64,000 nt of DNA from Aureibaculum luteum (GTDB lineage: Bacteria > Bacteroidota > Bacteroidia > Flavobacteriales > Flavobacteriaceae): NCBI RefSeq assembly GCF_003449015.1, contig NZ_QRGD01000001.1:948639-1012638 (forward strand), written 5' to 3'. The notes under the pieces were generated by a model. It saw nothing but the letters and a program-made list of their open reading frames with translations, was not told the origin of the DNA and ran no database searches. Below are positions 1-8,100 of the stretch, one piece after another. The stretch's first letter is position 1. Each line of letters opens with the position of its first letter. The position numbers were made by a program, and so were the translations under genes.

Positions 1-1017
1 GAGAGCATCCCTAGTTATTATATGCTAACTGATACATTAGGCTATATTAAAATTGACAAATTTGCAAATACTACTTATGATGAATTTAAAACTGCTATGA
101 ATACGTTGCAGAAAAAAAACATGAAAAGGTTGGTATTAGATCTAAGAGGAAATCCTGGTGGCTATTTGACAATTGCAACACAAATTATTGATGAATTTTT
201 AGGAAAAGATAAGCTCATTGTTTTTACAAAAAATAAAGGAGGTCAAATCGATAAAAGTTTTGCTACTGCAAAAGGTGATTTTGAAAAAGGTCAAGTGTAT
301 GTTCTCATTGATGAATCTTCTGCATCTGCAAGTGAAATAGTTGCTGGAGCCTTGCAGGATAATGATAAAGGCGTAATTGTTGGTCGTCGTTCTTTTGGTA
401 AAGGATTAGTACAACAAGAAATGGAATTAGGTGATGGCTCTGCGGTTAGATTAACGGTTTCACGTTATTATACACCAACAGGCCGATCTATTCAAAAACC
501 CTATAATAGTGAAAGTGGTGCTAGTTATTATAATGACCGATTAGAAAGATACAATAATGGCGAATTGACTAATGGTGATAGTATTAAGGTTATCGATTCT
601 TTAAAATTTGTTACCCCAAAAGGTAAAAATGTTTATGGCGGTGGTGGTATTGTGCCTGACGTTTTTGTGAGTATAGATACTACAGCCTATTTTGGAAGAT
701 TTCATTTTAGAGCCATTCAAGATTTTGTTTTTGAATATTTAGATAATCATCGTGAAACTACCAAAGATTGGGAGGTAACCAATTTTAAACAAAATTTTGA
801 TAGTGATAGCGAAATTTTAAAAGAATACCTTTCCTTATTTGATGATCAAAGTAAATTAGCTGCTGAAAGTATTCCTTATATTAAATTGTATTTAAAAGCT
901 CTTTTTGCTCGCAACCTCTACGATGAAAATGTATTTTATCAGGTAATGAATGAAAATGATGAAATGCTAAAAAAAGTAAAGGAATTGGAAATGAAAATCG
1001 ATTATATTAAGCCATAG
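1..1017 (+). CDS. S41 family carboxy-terminal processing peptidase, 5'-truncated by window edge
   Basis: This is the C-terminal part of a periplasmic tail-specific (Ctp/Tsp) serine protease. The frame is open to base 1, so the true start and the expected signal peptide and PDZ domain lie outside the window. The visible part begins in the S41 core: VLDLRGNPGG, then SSASASEIVAGAL with the nucleophilic Ser codon at 331-333, then SFGKGLVQ with the general-base Lys codon at 400-402. This is the Ser/Lys dyad of the family. After the core, a hydrophilic tail of about 150 residues has no motif I recognise. The next gene faces it on the other strand, so it ends its transcription unit. The family assignment is secure; the substrate is unknown. 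Confidence 0.93.
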   Translation, partial: ESIPSYYMLTDTLGYIKIDKFANTTYDEFKTAMNTLQKKNMKRLVLDLRGNPGGYLTIATQIIDEFLGKDKLIVFTKNKGGQIDKSFATAKGDFEKGQVYVLIDESSASASEIVAGALQDNDKGVIVGRRSFGKGLVQQEMELGDGSAVRLTVSRYYTPTGRSIQKPYNSESGASYYNDRLERYNNGELTNGDSIKVIDSLKFVTPKGKNVYGGGGIVPDVFVSIDTTAYFGRFHFRAIQDFVFEYLDNHRETTKDWEVTNFKQNFDSDSEILKEYLSLFDDQSKLAAESIPYIKLYLKALFARNLYDENVFYQVMNENDEMLKKVKELEMKIDYIKP

Positions 1018-1028
1018 TAGCATTATAA

Positions 1029-1637
1029 TTAAATCTTATCATGCACTTTGGTATGTTCACCACCATTCCATTGCGTTAAAATATCAGTTACAACTGAGGC
1101 TCCACTGCCACAGGCAATAGCAAATTGGCTTCGCCATCCCGCCAAAGTACCAGCAACATAAATACCATCAACAACTAGGTGATCATCATTTTTAAGCTGA
1201 ATGCGATTTTTTTCAGGTTTGGCTTTTTTATGAGGCTCTACAAATTGTTCTAATCCTTTTATAAAAAAAGTATTCGTATAACCTACAGCAATAACAATTT
1301 CTTTAGTATGAAATACAGACTTATTGGTAACCACTTCAAAACCATTCGGTAACCGCTGTACCTCTATTACTTTTTCATTATCAATTTGTCTAATATTTGG
1401 ATATAATTCAGAAAGTTGATTTTTACCAGTTTCTAGAATGCTTTCACCTGTTGTACCGGGATCTAATCCCAATACATTATTAAACAAGGCATCTTGTAAA
1501 TGAGATGCCTTTTGATGCAATATAATTCCTACTTTTTTACCCTTTGCAAAGCCCTTGTCTTTTGCTGAACCTAAAATCAATGCACAAGACATACCTGCCG
1601 CACCACCTCCAACTATAAGCACGTCAAATGTTTTCAT
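1029..1637 (-). CDS. Short NAD(P)/FAD-dependent oxidoreductase (thioredoxin-reductase-like)
   Basis: A 202-residue flavoprotein-like protein. It has an N-terminal dinucleotide-binding motif GGGAAG (about residues 10-15) and a C-terminal FAD-contact motif DGIYVAGTLAGW (about 159-170), as in the FAD halves of thioredoxin-reductase-like enzymes. It is about 100 residues shorter than thioredoxin reductase. The inserted NADPH domain and the redox CxxC are missing, so it cannot be a canonical TrxR. It may take electrons from a partner or act as a sulfide or ferredoxin-type reductase; the substrate is not visible. It is a single gene with a -7 box (TAATTTTG) 33 bases before its ATG, and it converges on the S41 gene. 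Confidence 0.75.
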   Translation of the reverse strand: MKTFDVLIVGGGAAGMSCALILGSAKDKGFAKGKKVGIILHQKASHLQDALFNNVLGLDPGTTGESILETGKNQLSELYPNIRQIDNEKVIEVQRLPNGFEVVTNKSVFHTKEIVIAVGYTNTFFIKGLEQFVEPHKKAKPEKNRIQLKNDDHLVVDGIYVAGTLAGWRSQFAIACGSGASVVTDILTQWNGGEHTKVHDKI

Positions 1638-1669
1638 TCTGTTATTAGTTAAGTTAATTTTTCAAGCCA

Positions 1670-1677
1670 CAAAATTA
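1670..1677 (-). promoter_or_regulatory. -7 promoter box TAATTTTG for the short FAD oxidoreductase
   Basis: On the minus strand this reads TAATTTTG, a full match to the Bacteroidota -7 consensus TAnnTTTG, 33 bases before the start at 1637. No clear TTG -33 element was seen at the usual spacing. Confidence 0.5.
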
Positions 1678-1720
1678 CATCATAAACCCTTACTTGTAGT
1701 ATTAGGTTGAAGTTCGCATT

Positions 1721-2299
1721 TTATTGAATAAATAACCCCTGAATATTGGCTGCAAATAACTTCACGGCAATTGCCAATAAAATTACGCCAAAAACTTTTC
1801 TAATTACATCTATTCCACCTTTACCTAATAATCGTTCAATTCTTTTAGATAGCTTTAAAACAATATAAACAAAAATAGTATTGATTACAATTGCTATTAC
1901 AATACTAATGGTTTGATATTCTGAACTCAAAGAAAGTATAGTTGTCATTGTACCAGCACCTGCAATTAAAGGAAAAGCCAATGGCACAACACTCGCCGTT
2001 TCAGGTGCGTCATGTTTATACAATTCAATACCTAATACCATCTCCAGAGCTAAAAAGAAAATAACAAATGCTCCTGCCACCGCAAATGAATTTACGTCAA
2101 CACCAATTAACTTTAAAATTTCTTCTCCAACAAATAGAAAAGCTATCATTATAACTACCGCTACAAGCGATGCTTTTTCAGACTGTATATGACCTACTTT
2201 TTGACGTAAATCTATAATAATTGGGATACTACCAATAATATCTATAACAGCAAATAACACCATAGTTGCTGTTAATATTTCTTTATAATCTAACTGCAT
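1721..2299 (-). CDS. MarC family integral membrane protein
   Basis: A 192-residue, very hydrophobic protein with about six membrane-spanning segments. It starts with a helix containing TATMVLFAVIDIIGSIPI and has the conserved PLAFPLIAGAGTMTTI segment (about residues 106-121) typical of the MarC/YhgN family. Its length fits the family (about 190-220). The original link of MarC to multiple antibiotic resistance in Escherichia coli was not upheld, so no transport substrate should be assumed. It stands alone with its own -7 box at 2323-2330, divergent from the DUF3109 gene. Confidence 0.88.
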   Translation of the reverse strand: MQLDYKEILTATMVLFAVIDIIGSIPIIIDLRQKVGHIQSEKASLVAVVIMIAFLFVGEEILKLIGVDVNSFAVAGAFVIFFLALEMVLGIELYKHDAPETASVVPLAFPLIAGAGTMTTILSLSSEYQTISIVIAIVINTIFVYIVLKLSKRIERLLGKGGIDVIRKVFGVILLAIAVKLFAANIQGLFIQ

Positions 2300-2322
2300 A
2301 TTCTTTATTCTTAAATTTTCGG

Positions 2323-2330
2323 CAAAAGTA
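2323..2330 (-). promoter_or_regulatory. -7 promoter box TACTTTTG for marC-like gene
   Basis: On the minus strand this reads TACTTTTG followed by C, matching TAnnTTTG. It lies 24 bases before the MarC start codon. Confidence 0.55.
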
Positions 2331-2389
2331 TATATATAAACGGATTAAACTAGTAAAATAGAAATAATTATTTTATGCATAATTATATG

Positions 2390-2397
2390 TATTTTTG
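2390..2397 (+). promoter_or_regulatory. -7 promoter box TATTTTTG for DUF3109 gene
   Basis: TATTTTTGC matches the TAnnTTTG consensus and lies 25 bases before the ATG at 2422. No convincing -33 TTG is seen. Confidence 0.5.
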
Positions 2398-2421
2398 CTC
2401 CTATAATTTTAAAAAAAGCCG

Positions 2422-2991
2422 ATGTTTCAATTAGGAAAAACTATAGTTTCAGAAGAAATTATTGAAAACGATTTTGTCTGTAACCTTTCCGCATGTAAAG
2501 GAACTTGTTGTGTTGATGGTGAAGCAGGAGCACCATTGGAAGAAGAGGAGTTAAAAATACTGATGGATATTTATCCAAAAGTTAAACCATATTTAACTAA
2601 AGAAGGTATTGAAGCTATTGAAGACCAAGGGTTATTTATTACTTCAGAGGGCGAATATGAAACACCTTTAATTCCTAGTAACGACAGCTGTGTATATATA
2701 AATTATGATGAAAAAGGCATAGCACAATGTGGTATAGAAGAGGCGTATAACCAAGGAGACATTGCATGGAAAAAACCAATTTCTTGCCACTTATACCCCG
2801 TTAGAGTCAAAGATTATTCAGAATTTGCTGCGGTAAATTATCATAAATGGGAAATTTGCGATGACGCTTGTACCTTAGGTAAAGAATTACAAGTGCCTGT
2901 TTATAAATTTGTTAAACAAGCATTAATCCGAAAATTTGGTGAAGATTGGTATGACGAGTTAGAGAAAGTTGCAGAGAAAATGAAAAGGTAA
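2422..2991 (+). CDS. DUF3109 family cysteine-rich cytoplasmic protein
   Basis: A 189-residue soluble protein with the cysteine pattern CNLSACKGTCC near residues 20-30, then further cysteines at CVYI, CGIE, SCHLYPVRV and ICDDACTLG. This pattern marks the DUF3109 family, which is conserved across Bacteroidota and related to YkgJ-type metal-binding proteins. The clustered cysteines imply an iron-sulfur or zinc site. No catalytic role is established to my knowledge. Its stop codon directly abuts the stop of the histidine kinase on the other strand (2991/2992), leaving no room for a separate terminator. Confidence 0.88.
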   Translation: MFQLGKTIVSEEIIENDFVCNLSACKGTCCVDGEAGAPLEEEELKILMDIYPKVKPYLTKEGIEAIEDQGLFITSEGEYETPLIPSNDSCVYINYDEKGIAQCGIEEAYNQGDIAWKKPISCHLYPVRVKDYSEFAAVNYHKWEICDDACTLGKELQVPVYKFVKQALIRKFGEDWYDELEKVAEKMKR

Positions 2992-4491
2992 TTAATGTAG
3001 TGGTAGTTTAATTTCAACTATTGTCCCTTTTGGTTTCTTTTTTTCATCAATTAAATCGTAAAAGGTTATTGAATAATCATTTTTATATTCTTTTGCAAAA
3101 TTACTGAGTCGTTCCTCTGTAAGTTTTATACCAACCGAGGTTGTTTTGTGTATTTTTCGGCTATTTATTTCTGCTGATTTTTTACGTCCTATTCCGTTGT
3201 CCGTTATCGTTATACTTAAATGAAAATCATCGTCTTTATTAACTTTTATTTTCAAAATTTTCTTTTCTTTAATAGATGCTAAACCATGCCAAATTGCGTT
3301 TTCTAAAAAAGGTTGTAAAATAAGTGAAGGTATTTTTATAGTGTCTAGATTTAAGGATTGATCAATGACAACCTCAAACTCAATCTCATTATTAAACCTG
3401 ATATTTTCAATGTTTATATATAATTGCATGGTTTCAATTTCATCAGCGAGTGAAATTTCTTTTTGTTGAGAGGCATTTAATATTTTTCTGATGAGTTTAG
3501 AAAATTTATTAAGATAATAAACTGCATTCTCCTTTTCATTATTAATAATATAGAGTTTGATAGAATTTAAAGAGTTAAAGATAAAATGTGGATTCATTTG
3601 ACTTCGCAAAGAAGTTATTTTTAATTCGGCGAGCTCTTTGTCATATTTTTCTTTTAACTTTTGTATTTTTTCAGTTTTTGCTTGTAGACTTAAAGATGCC
3701 AAATTTTCTTCTAATTGTAAATGTATCGTGTCTTTTAGCTTTTCATTTTCCTGAAGTTGACTTATCAATGTTGCCTGAGATTTATTTTTATCTTCTAATA
3801 TTAATTTTTGTTTATGCCCCAATCCTAGAGAAAATAATATATTTTCCAAAATAACTCCAAAATAAAAAATAGTAAAGCTTAGCTCATTACTTCCTGGTAT
3901 CAAATCAAACATATCAATTAGTGTTGCTCCCATTGACGAAAGAAATAAAAATAGCGAACCAACTATAATGTAGTACCTAAAAGGATTATCCATCTTAAAA
4001 AGCAGCATATAAGCTCTTATGGAAAGGATATTCATGTAAATGAGAAAAAATATATTTCCTTTCGTGATGAATTCGACATTACCTGTTATACGATATAAAA
4101 TTTCGAATCCAATGGTTATAAAAAAAATGATGTAAATTCCTCGAAATATAATGCGATACCATTTTAAGGAAAATGCTTTTAAATCTAAAAAAGTAAAAGC
4201 AAAAATAAAATATAACATGTTATAGGTCCAAACCAAATTAACATCAAGGGCATTTAAAATACCAACAAAAGGCTTGATTAAAATAGAAACAAACCCATCA
4301 GTTGATTCATTTAAGTGACTTAAAAAAATTAAGAAAGTGTACCCACAATAATATAAATAGGACTTGTCTTTGTGTTGAAAATATAATAAGAAATGATAAA
4401 TGGAGAGCATAAATAAAATGCCCAGCACAAAATAGAGTATACCATTTTCATTAGGATACTCAAATATATATTTTATTGATTCTTTATCCAC
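2992..4491 (-). CDS. LytS/YpdA-type sensor histidine kinase with 7TM N-terminus
   Basis: A 499-residue membrane sensor kinase. The N-terminal 230 residues form about seven membrane helices, beginning with GILYFVLGILFMLSIYH, like the 7TMR-DISM membrane module but without a large extracellular sensor domain. A coiled coil spans about 235-295. Next comes the His_kinase domain with SQMNPHFIFNSLNSIK, where His302 is the expected phosphorylated residue, and an ATPase domain with the N-box ENAIWHGL and the G-box DNGIGRKKS. It lies 9 bases downstream of the LytTR regulator gene and forms an operon with it (regulator first). The signal sensed is unknown. Confidence 0.93.
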   Translation of the reverse strand: MDKESIKYIFEYPNENGILYFVLGILFMLSIYHFLLYFQHKDKSYLYYCGYTFLIFLSHLNESTDGFVSILIKPFVGILNALDVNLVWTYNMLYFIFAFTFLDLKAFSLKWYRIIFRGIYIIFFITIGFEILYRITGNVEFITKGNIFFLIYMNILSIRAYMLLFKMDNPFRYYIIVGSLFLFLSSMGATLIDMFDLIPGSNELSFTIFYFGVILENILFSLGLGHKQKLILEDKNKSQATLISQLQENEKLKDTIHLQLEENLASLSLQAKTEKIQKLKEKYDKELAELKITSLRSQMNPHFIFNSLNSIKLYIINNEKENAVYYLNKFSKLIRKILNASQQKEISLADEIETMQLYINIENIRFNNEIEFEVVIDQSLNLDTIKIPSLILQPFLENAIWHGLASIKEKKILKIKVNKDDDFHLSITITDNGIGRKKSAEINSRKIHKTTSVGIKLTEERLSNFAKEYKNDYSITFYDLIDEKKKPKGTIVEIKLPLH

Positions 4492-4500
4492 TTAATAAGA

Positions 4501-5244
4501 CTAAATGGTTAAAACTTTAAGTAATGCATTTTTTTTAGAACGAGAAATTGGAATAGACACCCCGTTTTCTAAAACTAAATATTGTCCATCACTTTTTATA
4601 AATTCTTTAATGAAGTTTATATTTACCAAATAGGAATTATGAACTCTAAAAAAAACGTCATGATTAATTAAAGCCTCTACTTCTTTAATTTTTTTTGACA
4701 GAATTTCTTTTTTACCATCTTTGAAATAAATTTCACAATAATTACCATCAGATTTACAATAAATAATATCATCAATACCCACAAAAATGGTTTTACCTGC
4801 CAATGGTATTTGAATTTTATTGAAACTACTTTTCTGATTAATATTGGCTAATACTTTTTTCAATTCTGTACCTAATAAGTTCCTTTCTTTATTATGCTTA
4901 ATTTTTGCTACGGAATTTAAGAGATCATCAGTATCAATTGGTTTTAACAAATAATCTATAGCACTTTCTTTAAAAGCACGGATTGCATAATTATCAAAAG
5001 CAGTGGTTATTAACAAATCAAACCCTCTATACTTAAGATTGTTAAGCAATTGAAAACCATCCATTTCAGGCATTTCAATATCCAAAAAAACACAATCAGG
5101 TTTAAGGTAATTTATGGCAGAAATAGCCTCTATTGGATCAGTAAATGTTTCGCAAACTTCTATGCCTTTACAAAAATTTTCAATCTCCCATTGTAGGCTT
5201 TTAATAGCACTAAGTTCATCATCTACAATTATAGCTTTTATCAT
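4501..5244 (-). CDS. LytTR family response regulator
   Basis: A 247-residue two-component regulator. The receiver domain (residues 1-115) has acidic residues D8/D9, phospho-acceptor D55 in FLDIEMPEMDG and the conserved Lys in YLLKPI. The LytTR DNA-binding domain (about 140-245) contains YCKSDGNYCEIYF and FFRVHNSYLVNINFIKEF. It is expected to be phosphorylated by the kinase encoded just downstream. LytTR proteins bind direct repeats spaced about two helical turns apart. Three such repeats lie at 5391-5453, between this gene and the divergent DUF4412 gene, so those genes are its likely targets. Confidence 0.94.
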   Translation of the reverse strand: MIKAIIVDDELSAIKSLQWEIENFCKGIEVCETFTDPIEAISAINYLKPDCVFLDIEMPEMDGFQLLNNLKYRGFDLLITTAFDNYAIRAFKESAIDYLLKPIDTDDLLNSVAKIKHNKERNLLGTELKKVLANINQKSSFNKIQIPLAGKTIFVGIDDIIYCKSDGNYCEIYFKDGKKEILSKKIKEVEALINHDVFFRVHNSYLVNINFIKEFIKSDGQYLVLENGVSIPISRSKKNALLKVLTI

Positions 5245-5390
5245 TTGAGGTTGATTTTATGCTTAAATATAATCGACTTTCATTAGTATTTATTTTCAAT
5301 ATACATATTTGGTTCCTTTCAAAGTATAATTGGTACAAAAACCTTCATCAATGGTAAATACCATCATAATTGGCTTGGATTCCGAAATTT

Positions 5391-5453
5391 ACAAAATTAT
5401 ACTCCAATTGCACAAAATTAACTACCCACTGTACAATTTCACTCAATTTTGAT
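5391..5453 (+). promoter_or_regulatory. Three direct repeats at exact 21-bp spacing, candidate LytTR operator
   Basis: ACAAAATTA occurs at 5391-5399 and again at 5412-5420. The related ACAATTTCA follows at 5433-5441. Each unit starts exactly 21 bp after the last, two turns of B-DNA, with 12-bp spacers. This is the geometry known for LytTR regulators such as ComE. The third unit ends 13-25 bp before the -7 box at 5466-5473, the position expected of an activator site. The adjacent divergent gene encodes a LytTR regulator. Binding itself is inferred. Confidence 0.6.
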
Positions 5454-5465
5454 TCTGTCAGTGCA

Positions 5466-5473
5466 TACTTTTG
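5466..5473 (+). promoter_or_regulatory. -7 promoter box TACTTTTG for DUF4412 gene
   Basis: TACTTTTG matches TAnnTTTG and lies 24 bases before the ATG at 5498. The nearest TTTG (5448-5451) is only 14 bp upstream, too close for a normal -33 element. This would suit a promoter that depends on an activator bound at 5391-5453. Confidence 0.6.
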
Positions 5474-5497
5474 AGTTAACAAACAAAAATCATTAAA

Positions 5498-6295
5498 ATG
5501 AAAACAATAAGCCTATTCCTACTCCTTTTTTTAGTTTGTCCCAATATAGAAGCACAATTTCTTAAAAAACTTTCAAAGAAGGTAGAGCAAAAAGTAGAAA
5601 ACACGGTAATAGATAAAACAGCAAATAAAGCAGCTGATAAGGCTTCCAAATCTATGGATAAAGTCTTTGAAATCAATCCATTTGAAGGCGGTAAAGAAAA
5701 ATCAGATCCGAATTTGGTTGCCAATTCTTATGATTTCACTTGGAAATATTCAATGAAAATGTCAACAGAAAAAGGCGATATGACCTTTGACTATTACCTC
5801 AAACCCGATGCAACTTATTTTGGATTTACCTCTGCTACTATGCAAAACATGTTTACGGTTATGGATAACAGTAATAATGTAACCGTAATGTTTATGAAAT
5901 CTAAAGACAATAACATTGGTATGGTAAATTCTTTGAATGTTAATCTAGATTTAGAAGAAGCTAACGAGGAATCTGCAAAATACACTTTTGAACAACTACC
6001 AGATAAAACAATCAATGGATACCATTGCAAAGGGGTAAAAGCTTACAATGATGAGCATGAAATGATCATGTACCTCACAAACGACACAGAAGTGAGCTTT
6101 GACAACATATTTAAAACCGGTAAAACTAAAGTGCCTGTGCAACTTAAGGATTATTTCAAACCCGATGATAAAATTCTCATGATCCGAATGGATATGAAAA
6201 ACTTAAAAAACAAAAAGAAAAATGCAACAATGGAATGTATTGGCCTAGAAAAAGTTTCTAAAACAATTAAAAAATCAGATTATAAATTTATGTAA
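5498..6295 (+). CDS. Secreted DUF4412 domain protein
   Basis: A 265-residue exported protein. The signal peptide ends around NIEAQ (residue 20). It is followed by a Lys/Asp-rich amphipathic stretch (21-55) and then a beta-rich domain (about 65-225) resembling the DUF4412 family of periplasmic or outer-membrane-associated Bacteroidota proteins. The C-terminus is basic. Its function is unknown. It is the first gene of a plus-strand run of envelope proteins and sits directly behind the candidate LytTR operator, so it is the prime candidate target of the neighbouring two-component system. Confidence 0.7.
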   Translation: MKTISLFLLLFLVCPNIEAQFLKKLSKKVEQKVENTVIDKTANKAADKASKSMDKVFEINPFEGGKEKSDPNLVANSYDFTWKYSMKMSTEKGDMTFDYYLKPDATYFGFTSATMQNMFTVMDNSNNVTVMFMKSKDNNIGMVNSLNVNLDLEEANEESAKYTFEQLPDKTINGYHCKGVKAYNDEHEMIMYLTNDTEVSFDNIFKTGKTKVPVQLKDYFKPDDKILMIRMDMKNLKNKKKNATMECIGLEKVSKTIKKSDYKFM

Positions 6296-6318
6296 ACCAC
6301 AAATCATTCCTTTCTCTT

Positions 6319-6411
6319 GTGCAATTGGTTTTAGTATTCATTTCCTGTGCGAATTTTCCAAAAAGAAAAACCAAAAACAAAAGAGGATTATTTATAAAAA
6401 TTGAATCGTAA
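6319..6411 (+). pseudogene. Possible remnant of a lipoprotein leader (GTG start, 30 codons)
   Basis: From a GTG at 6319 this frame reads a hydrophobic stretch, then a lipobox-like VFISC, then a short basic tail to the TAA at 6409. It looks like a lipoprotein signal peptide without a mature domain. There is no ATG and no clear promoter. It could be chance in AT-rich DNA, a decayed gene, or a micro-lipoprotein. The similar fragment at 7835-8092 makes decay in this region more plausible. Confidence 0.2.
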
Positions 6412-6427
6412 CTAAAAATTAATAACT

Positions 6428-6814
6428 ATGAAAAATTTAAAAAAAAGCACACATCAAGCAAAGGGCAATTACTATTTCTTCAATAGAATACTACTTTTAA
6501 CAATTGCCTTTTTTACAACAATTTTAGTATTTACGGCCTGCAGTAAAGATGACATCTTAAATCCAAATGGAAATTGTGGTAATTCTTCTTGGGCACAACA
6601 AGTCGAAAAAGAAATAACAGCTTGGAACAATGCTGCTACTGCATACAGCCAAGACCCAACAACTACAAATTGTAATAATTACAAAAGTGCTGGAAAAAAT
6701 TATTTGGACGCCCTAGAAGGTATTAAAAACTGTGTTCCTGGTGCAAGTACCAACGATTTTAAAAAAGCTATCGAAGATGCTAAAAATGAATTAGACGCAA
6801 TGAATTGTCAATAA
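6428..6814 (+). CDS. Small putative lipoprotein
   Basis: A 128-residue protein with a long N-region, a membrane segment and a lipobox ending at Cys38 (VFTAC), followed by SKDD. The mature part is about 90 residues, Asn/Ala/Lys-rich and mainly helical, with four cysteines (in NGNCGN, TTNCNN, KNCVPG and MNCQ) that could form two disulfides. I recognise no domain. It lies in the run of envelope genes downstream of the LytTR operator, 132 bases after the DUF4412 gene. It is probably attached to a membrane facing the periplasm. Confidence 0.7.
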   Translation: MKNLKKSTHQAKGNYYFFNRILLLTIAFFTTILVFTACSKDDILNPNGNCGNSSWAQQVEKEITAWNNAATAYSQDPTTTNCNNYKSAGKNYLDALEGIKNCVPGASTNDFKKAIEDAKNELDAMNCQ

Positions 6815-6841
6815 AAAACAAAAACTAATAAACAGAACACC

Positions 6842-7189
6842 ATGGACTCTATTGAAAACAAACCAGTAGTTGTGAACGAAGGCAAGAACATAGCAATTAT
6901 TGCCTATATCACTATTATCGGACTAATAATCGCCTTTGTCATGAATGGTGATAAGAAAAATGCTTTTGCAACCTACCACATTAAGCAATCATTGGGTTTG
7001 GCCTTAACGGGCTTTGCATTGGGAATGATTGGAATGATTCCCATTTTAGGATGGATCGTCTCCTTTTTTGGCATTTTTGTTATTATGTTCATGTGGATAA
7101 TGGGATTAATGAATGCCATTAATGGCAATGAAAAGCCAGTACCTCTTTTAGGGGAAAAATATTTAGAATGGCTTAAAAATTTAAAATAA
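6842..7189 (+). CDS. DUF4870 / Tic20-like small membrane protein
   Basis: A 115-residue inner-membrane protein with three hydrophobic segments (about residues 17-37, 50-72, 74-95) and the pattern KKNAFATYHIKQSLGL preceding the second helix, typical of DUF4870 proteins. Some databases label these 'import component' from a distant resemblance to chloroplast Tic20; import activity in bacteria is not shown. It starts 27 bases after the preceding lipoprotein gene and is likely cotranscribed with it. Confidence 0.78.
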   Translation: MDSIENKPVVVNEGKNIAIIAYITIIGLIIAFVMNGDKKNAFATYHIKQSLGLALTGFALGMIGMIPILGWIVSFFGIFVIMFMWIMGLMNAINGNEKPVPLLGEKYLEWLKNLK

Positions 7190-7220
7190 TATACTGATAT
7201 CTATCTTGAAAAAAATATTT

Positions 7221-7811
7221 ATGAAAAACATAAAACATCCTTTAAAGCATATTAAGCATGTATTAACAGTAGGTACTTTTGCACTACTATTTATAAGTAC
7301 TGTTGCTTGCGATAAGGACAACGACCCCAATATCAATAAGACGGCTTTTCAACCTCATTCAGATCAAGGCAATAATTTAGTGTTGACCTATCCTGATGGA
7401 ACTAAAGAATATATAAATGGAGATTCTGTACTTGGTTGGGGTAGTGGTCACTTATTAGGGGGTAATTATTTTAAACAAGTAATGGGTGGTGGATCAGAAA
7501 AAGGCTTTGTAATAAGGATTAATATTCCTCCAAATACCAAAAAAGAAGAAATTATTGGTGCTGAACTAAAGTTAGATGGAGCTAGATTATACCTTCAAAA
7601 CTCCTCAGACATACCGTTACGCCCAGAATTATGGATAAGAGGAGATGGTTTTGATGTTTACGAAAATGCTACAGGTAAGATTAAGATTATTGAAACCGAT
7701 AGTTATGATATTATAGGAGAAGTTAATGCCGAAGTTACAGACATTAACTTCAAATCTGTAAAAATAAGTGGCTTTTTTTGGAAGAAAAAAGCAGATCCAT
7801 ATAGCAATTAG
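7221..7811 (+). CDS. Putative lipoprotein of unknown function
   Basis: The start chosen is the ATG at 7221 rather than the in-frame TTG at 7206. It gives a normal lipoprotein signal with the lipobox ending at Cys30 (STVAC), followed by DKDND. The mature part, about 165 residues, is rich in beta-strand-forming residues and Gly (GWGSGHLLGG, MGGGSEKGF). It has an Asp/Lys-rich middle and ends KKKADPYSN. No family is recognised. It follows the DUF4870 gene by 31 bases in the same run. Confidence 0.7.
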   Translation: MKNIKHPLKHIKHVLTVGTFALLFISTVACDKDNDPNINKTAFQPHSDQGNNLVLTYPDGTKEYINGDSVLGWGSGHLLGGNYFKQVMGGGSEKGFVIRINIPPNTKKEEIIGAELKLDGARLYLQNSSDIPLRPELWIRGDGFDVYENATGKIKIIETDSYDIIGEVNAEVTDINFKSVKISGFFWKKKADPYSN

Positions 7812-7834
7812 AAACGATTTAAAATCATATTAAA

Positions 7835-8092
7835 ATGAGGAATATTCTAATACTTAGGCTCACTGTATTTCTTTTGATTTCTTGTAAAGAATTCGAAAAT
7901 GGAGTGAAATGAAATCTTAACCTCTGGCACTGAACAAGATAAAGATTCTCAAACAGATTCTCAAGCCGCACTTCGATTTCTTTACGACAATAGATTTATG
8001 TAACCATATAAGGCAAAAGAATGGATGTTGATGCTCTTTGGAATGCCTATGGAATTGAAAATTTGAAACGTTTTAAAGAGTATAATAAATAA
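7835..8092 (+). pseudogene. Decayed lipoprotein gene with two frame changes and an internal stop
   Basis: An ATG at 7835 opens a 25-codon leader with a lipobox-like LLISC, ending at a TGA (7910-7912). A frame offset by one base then continues EILTSGTEQDKDSQ... to RFM and a TAA at about 8001. The original frame resumes with MDVDALWNAYGIENLKRFK and ends at the TAA 8090-8092, eight bases before the next gene. The three pieces together look like one small lipoprotein of about 85 residues broken by frameshifts. I cannot name the family. A sequencing error is an alternative, but two independent lesions make decay more likely. Confidence 0.5.
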
Positions 8093-8100
8093 TCTATACA

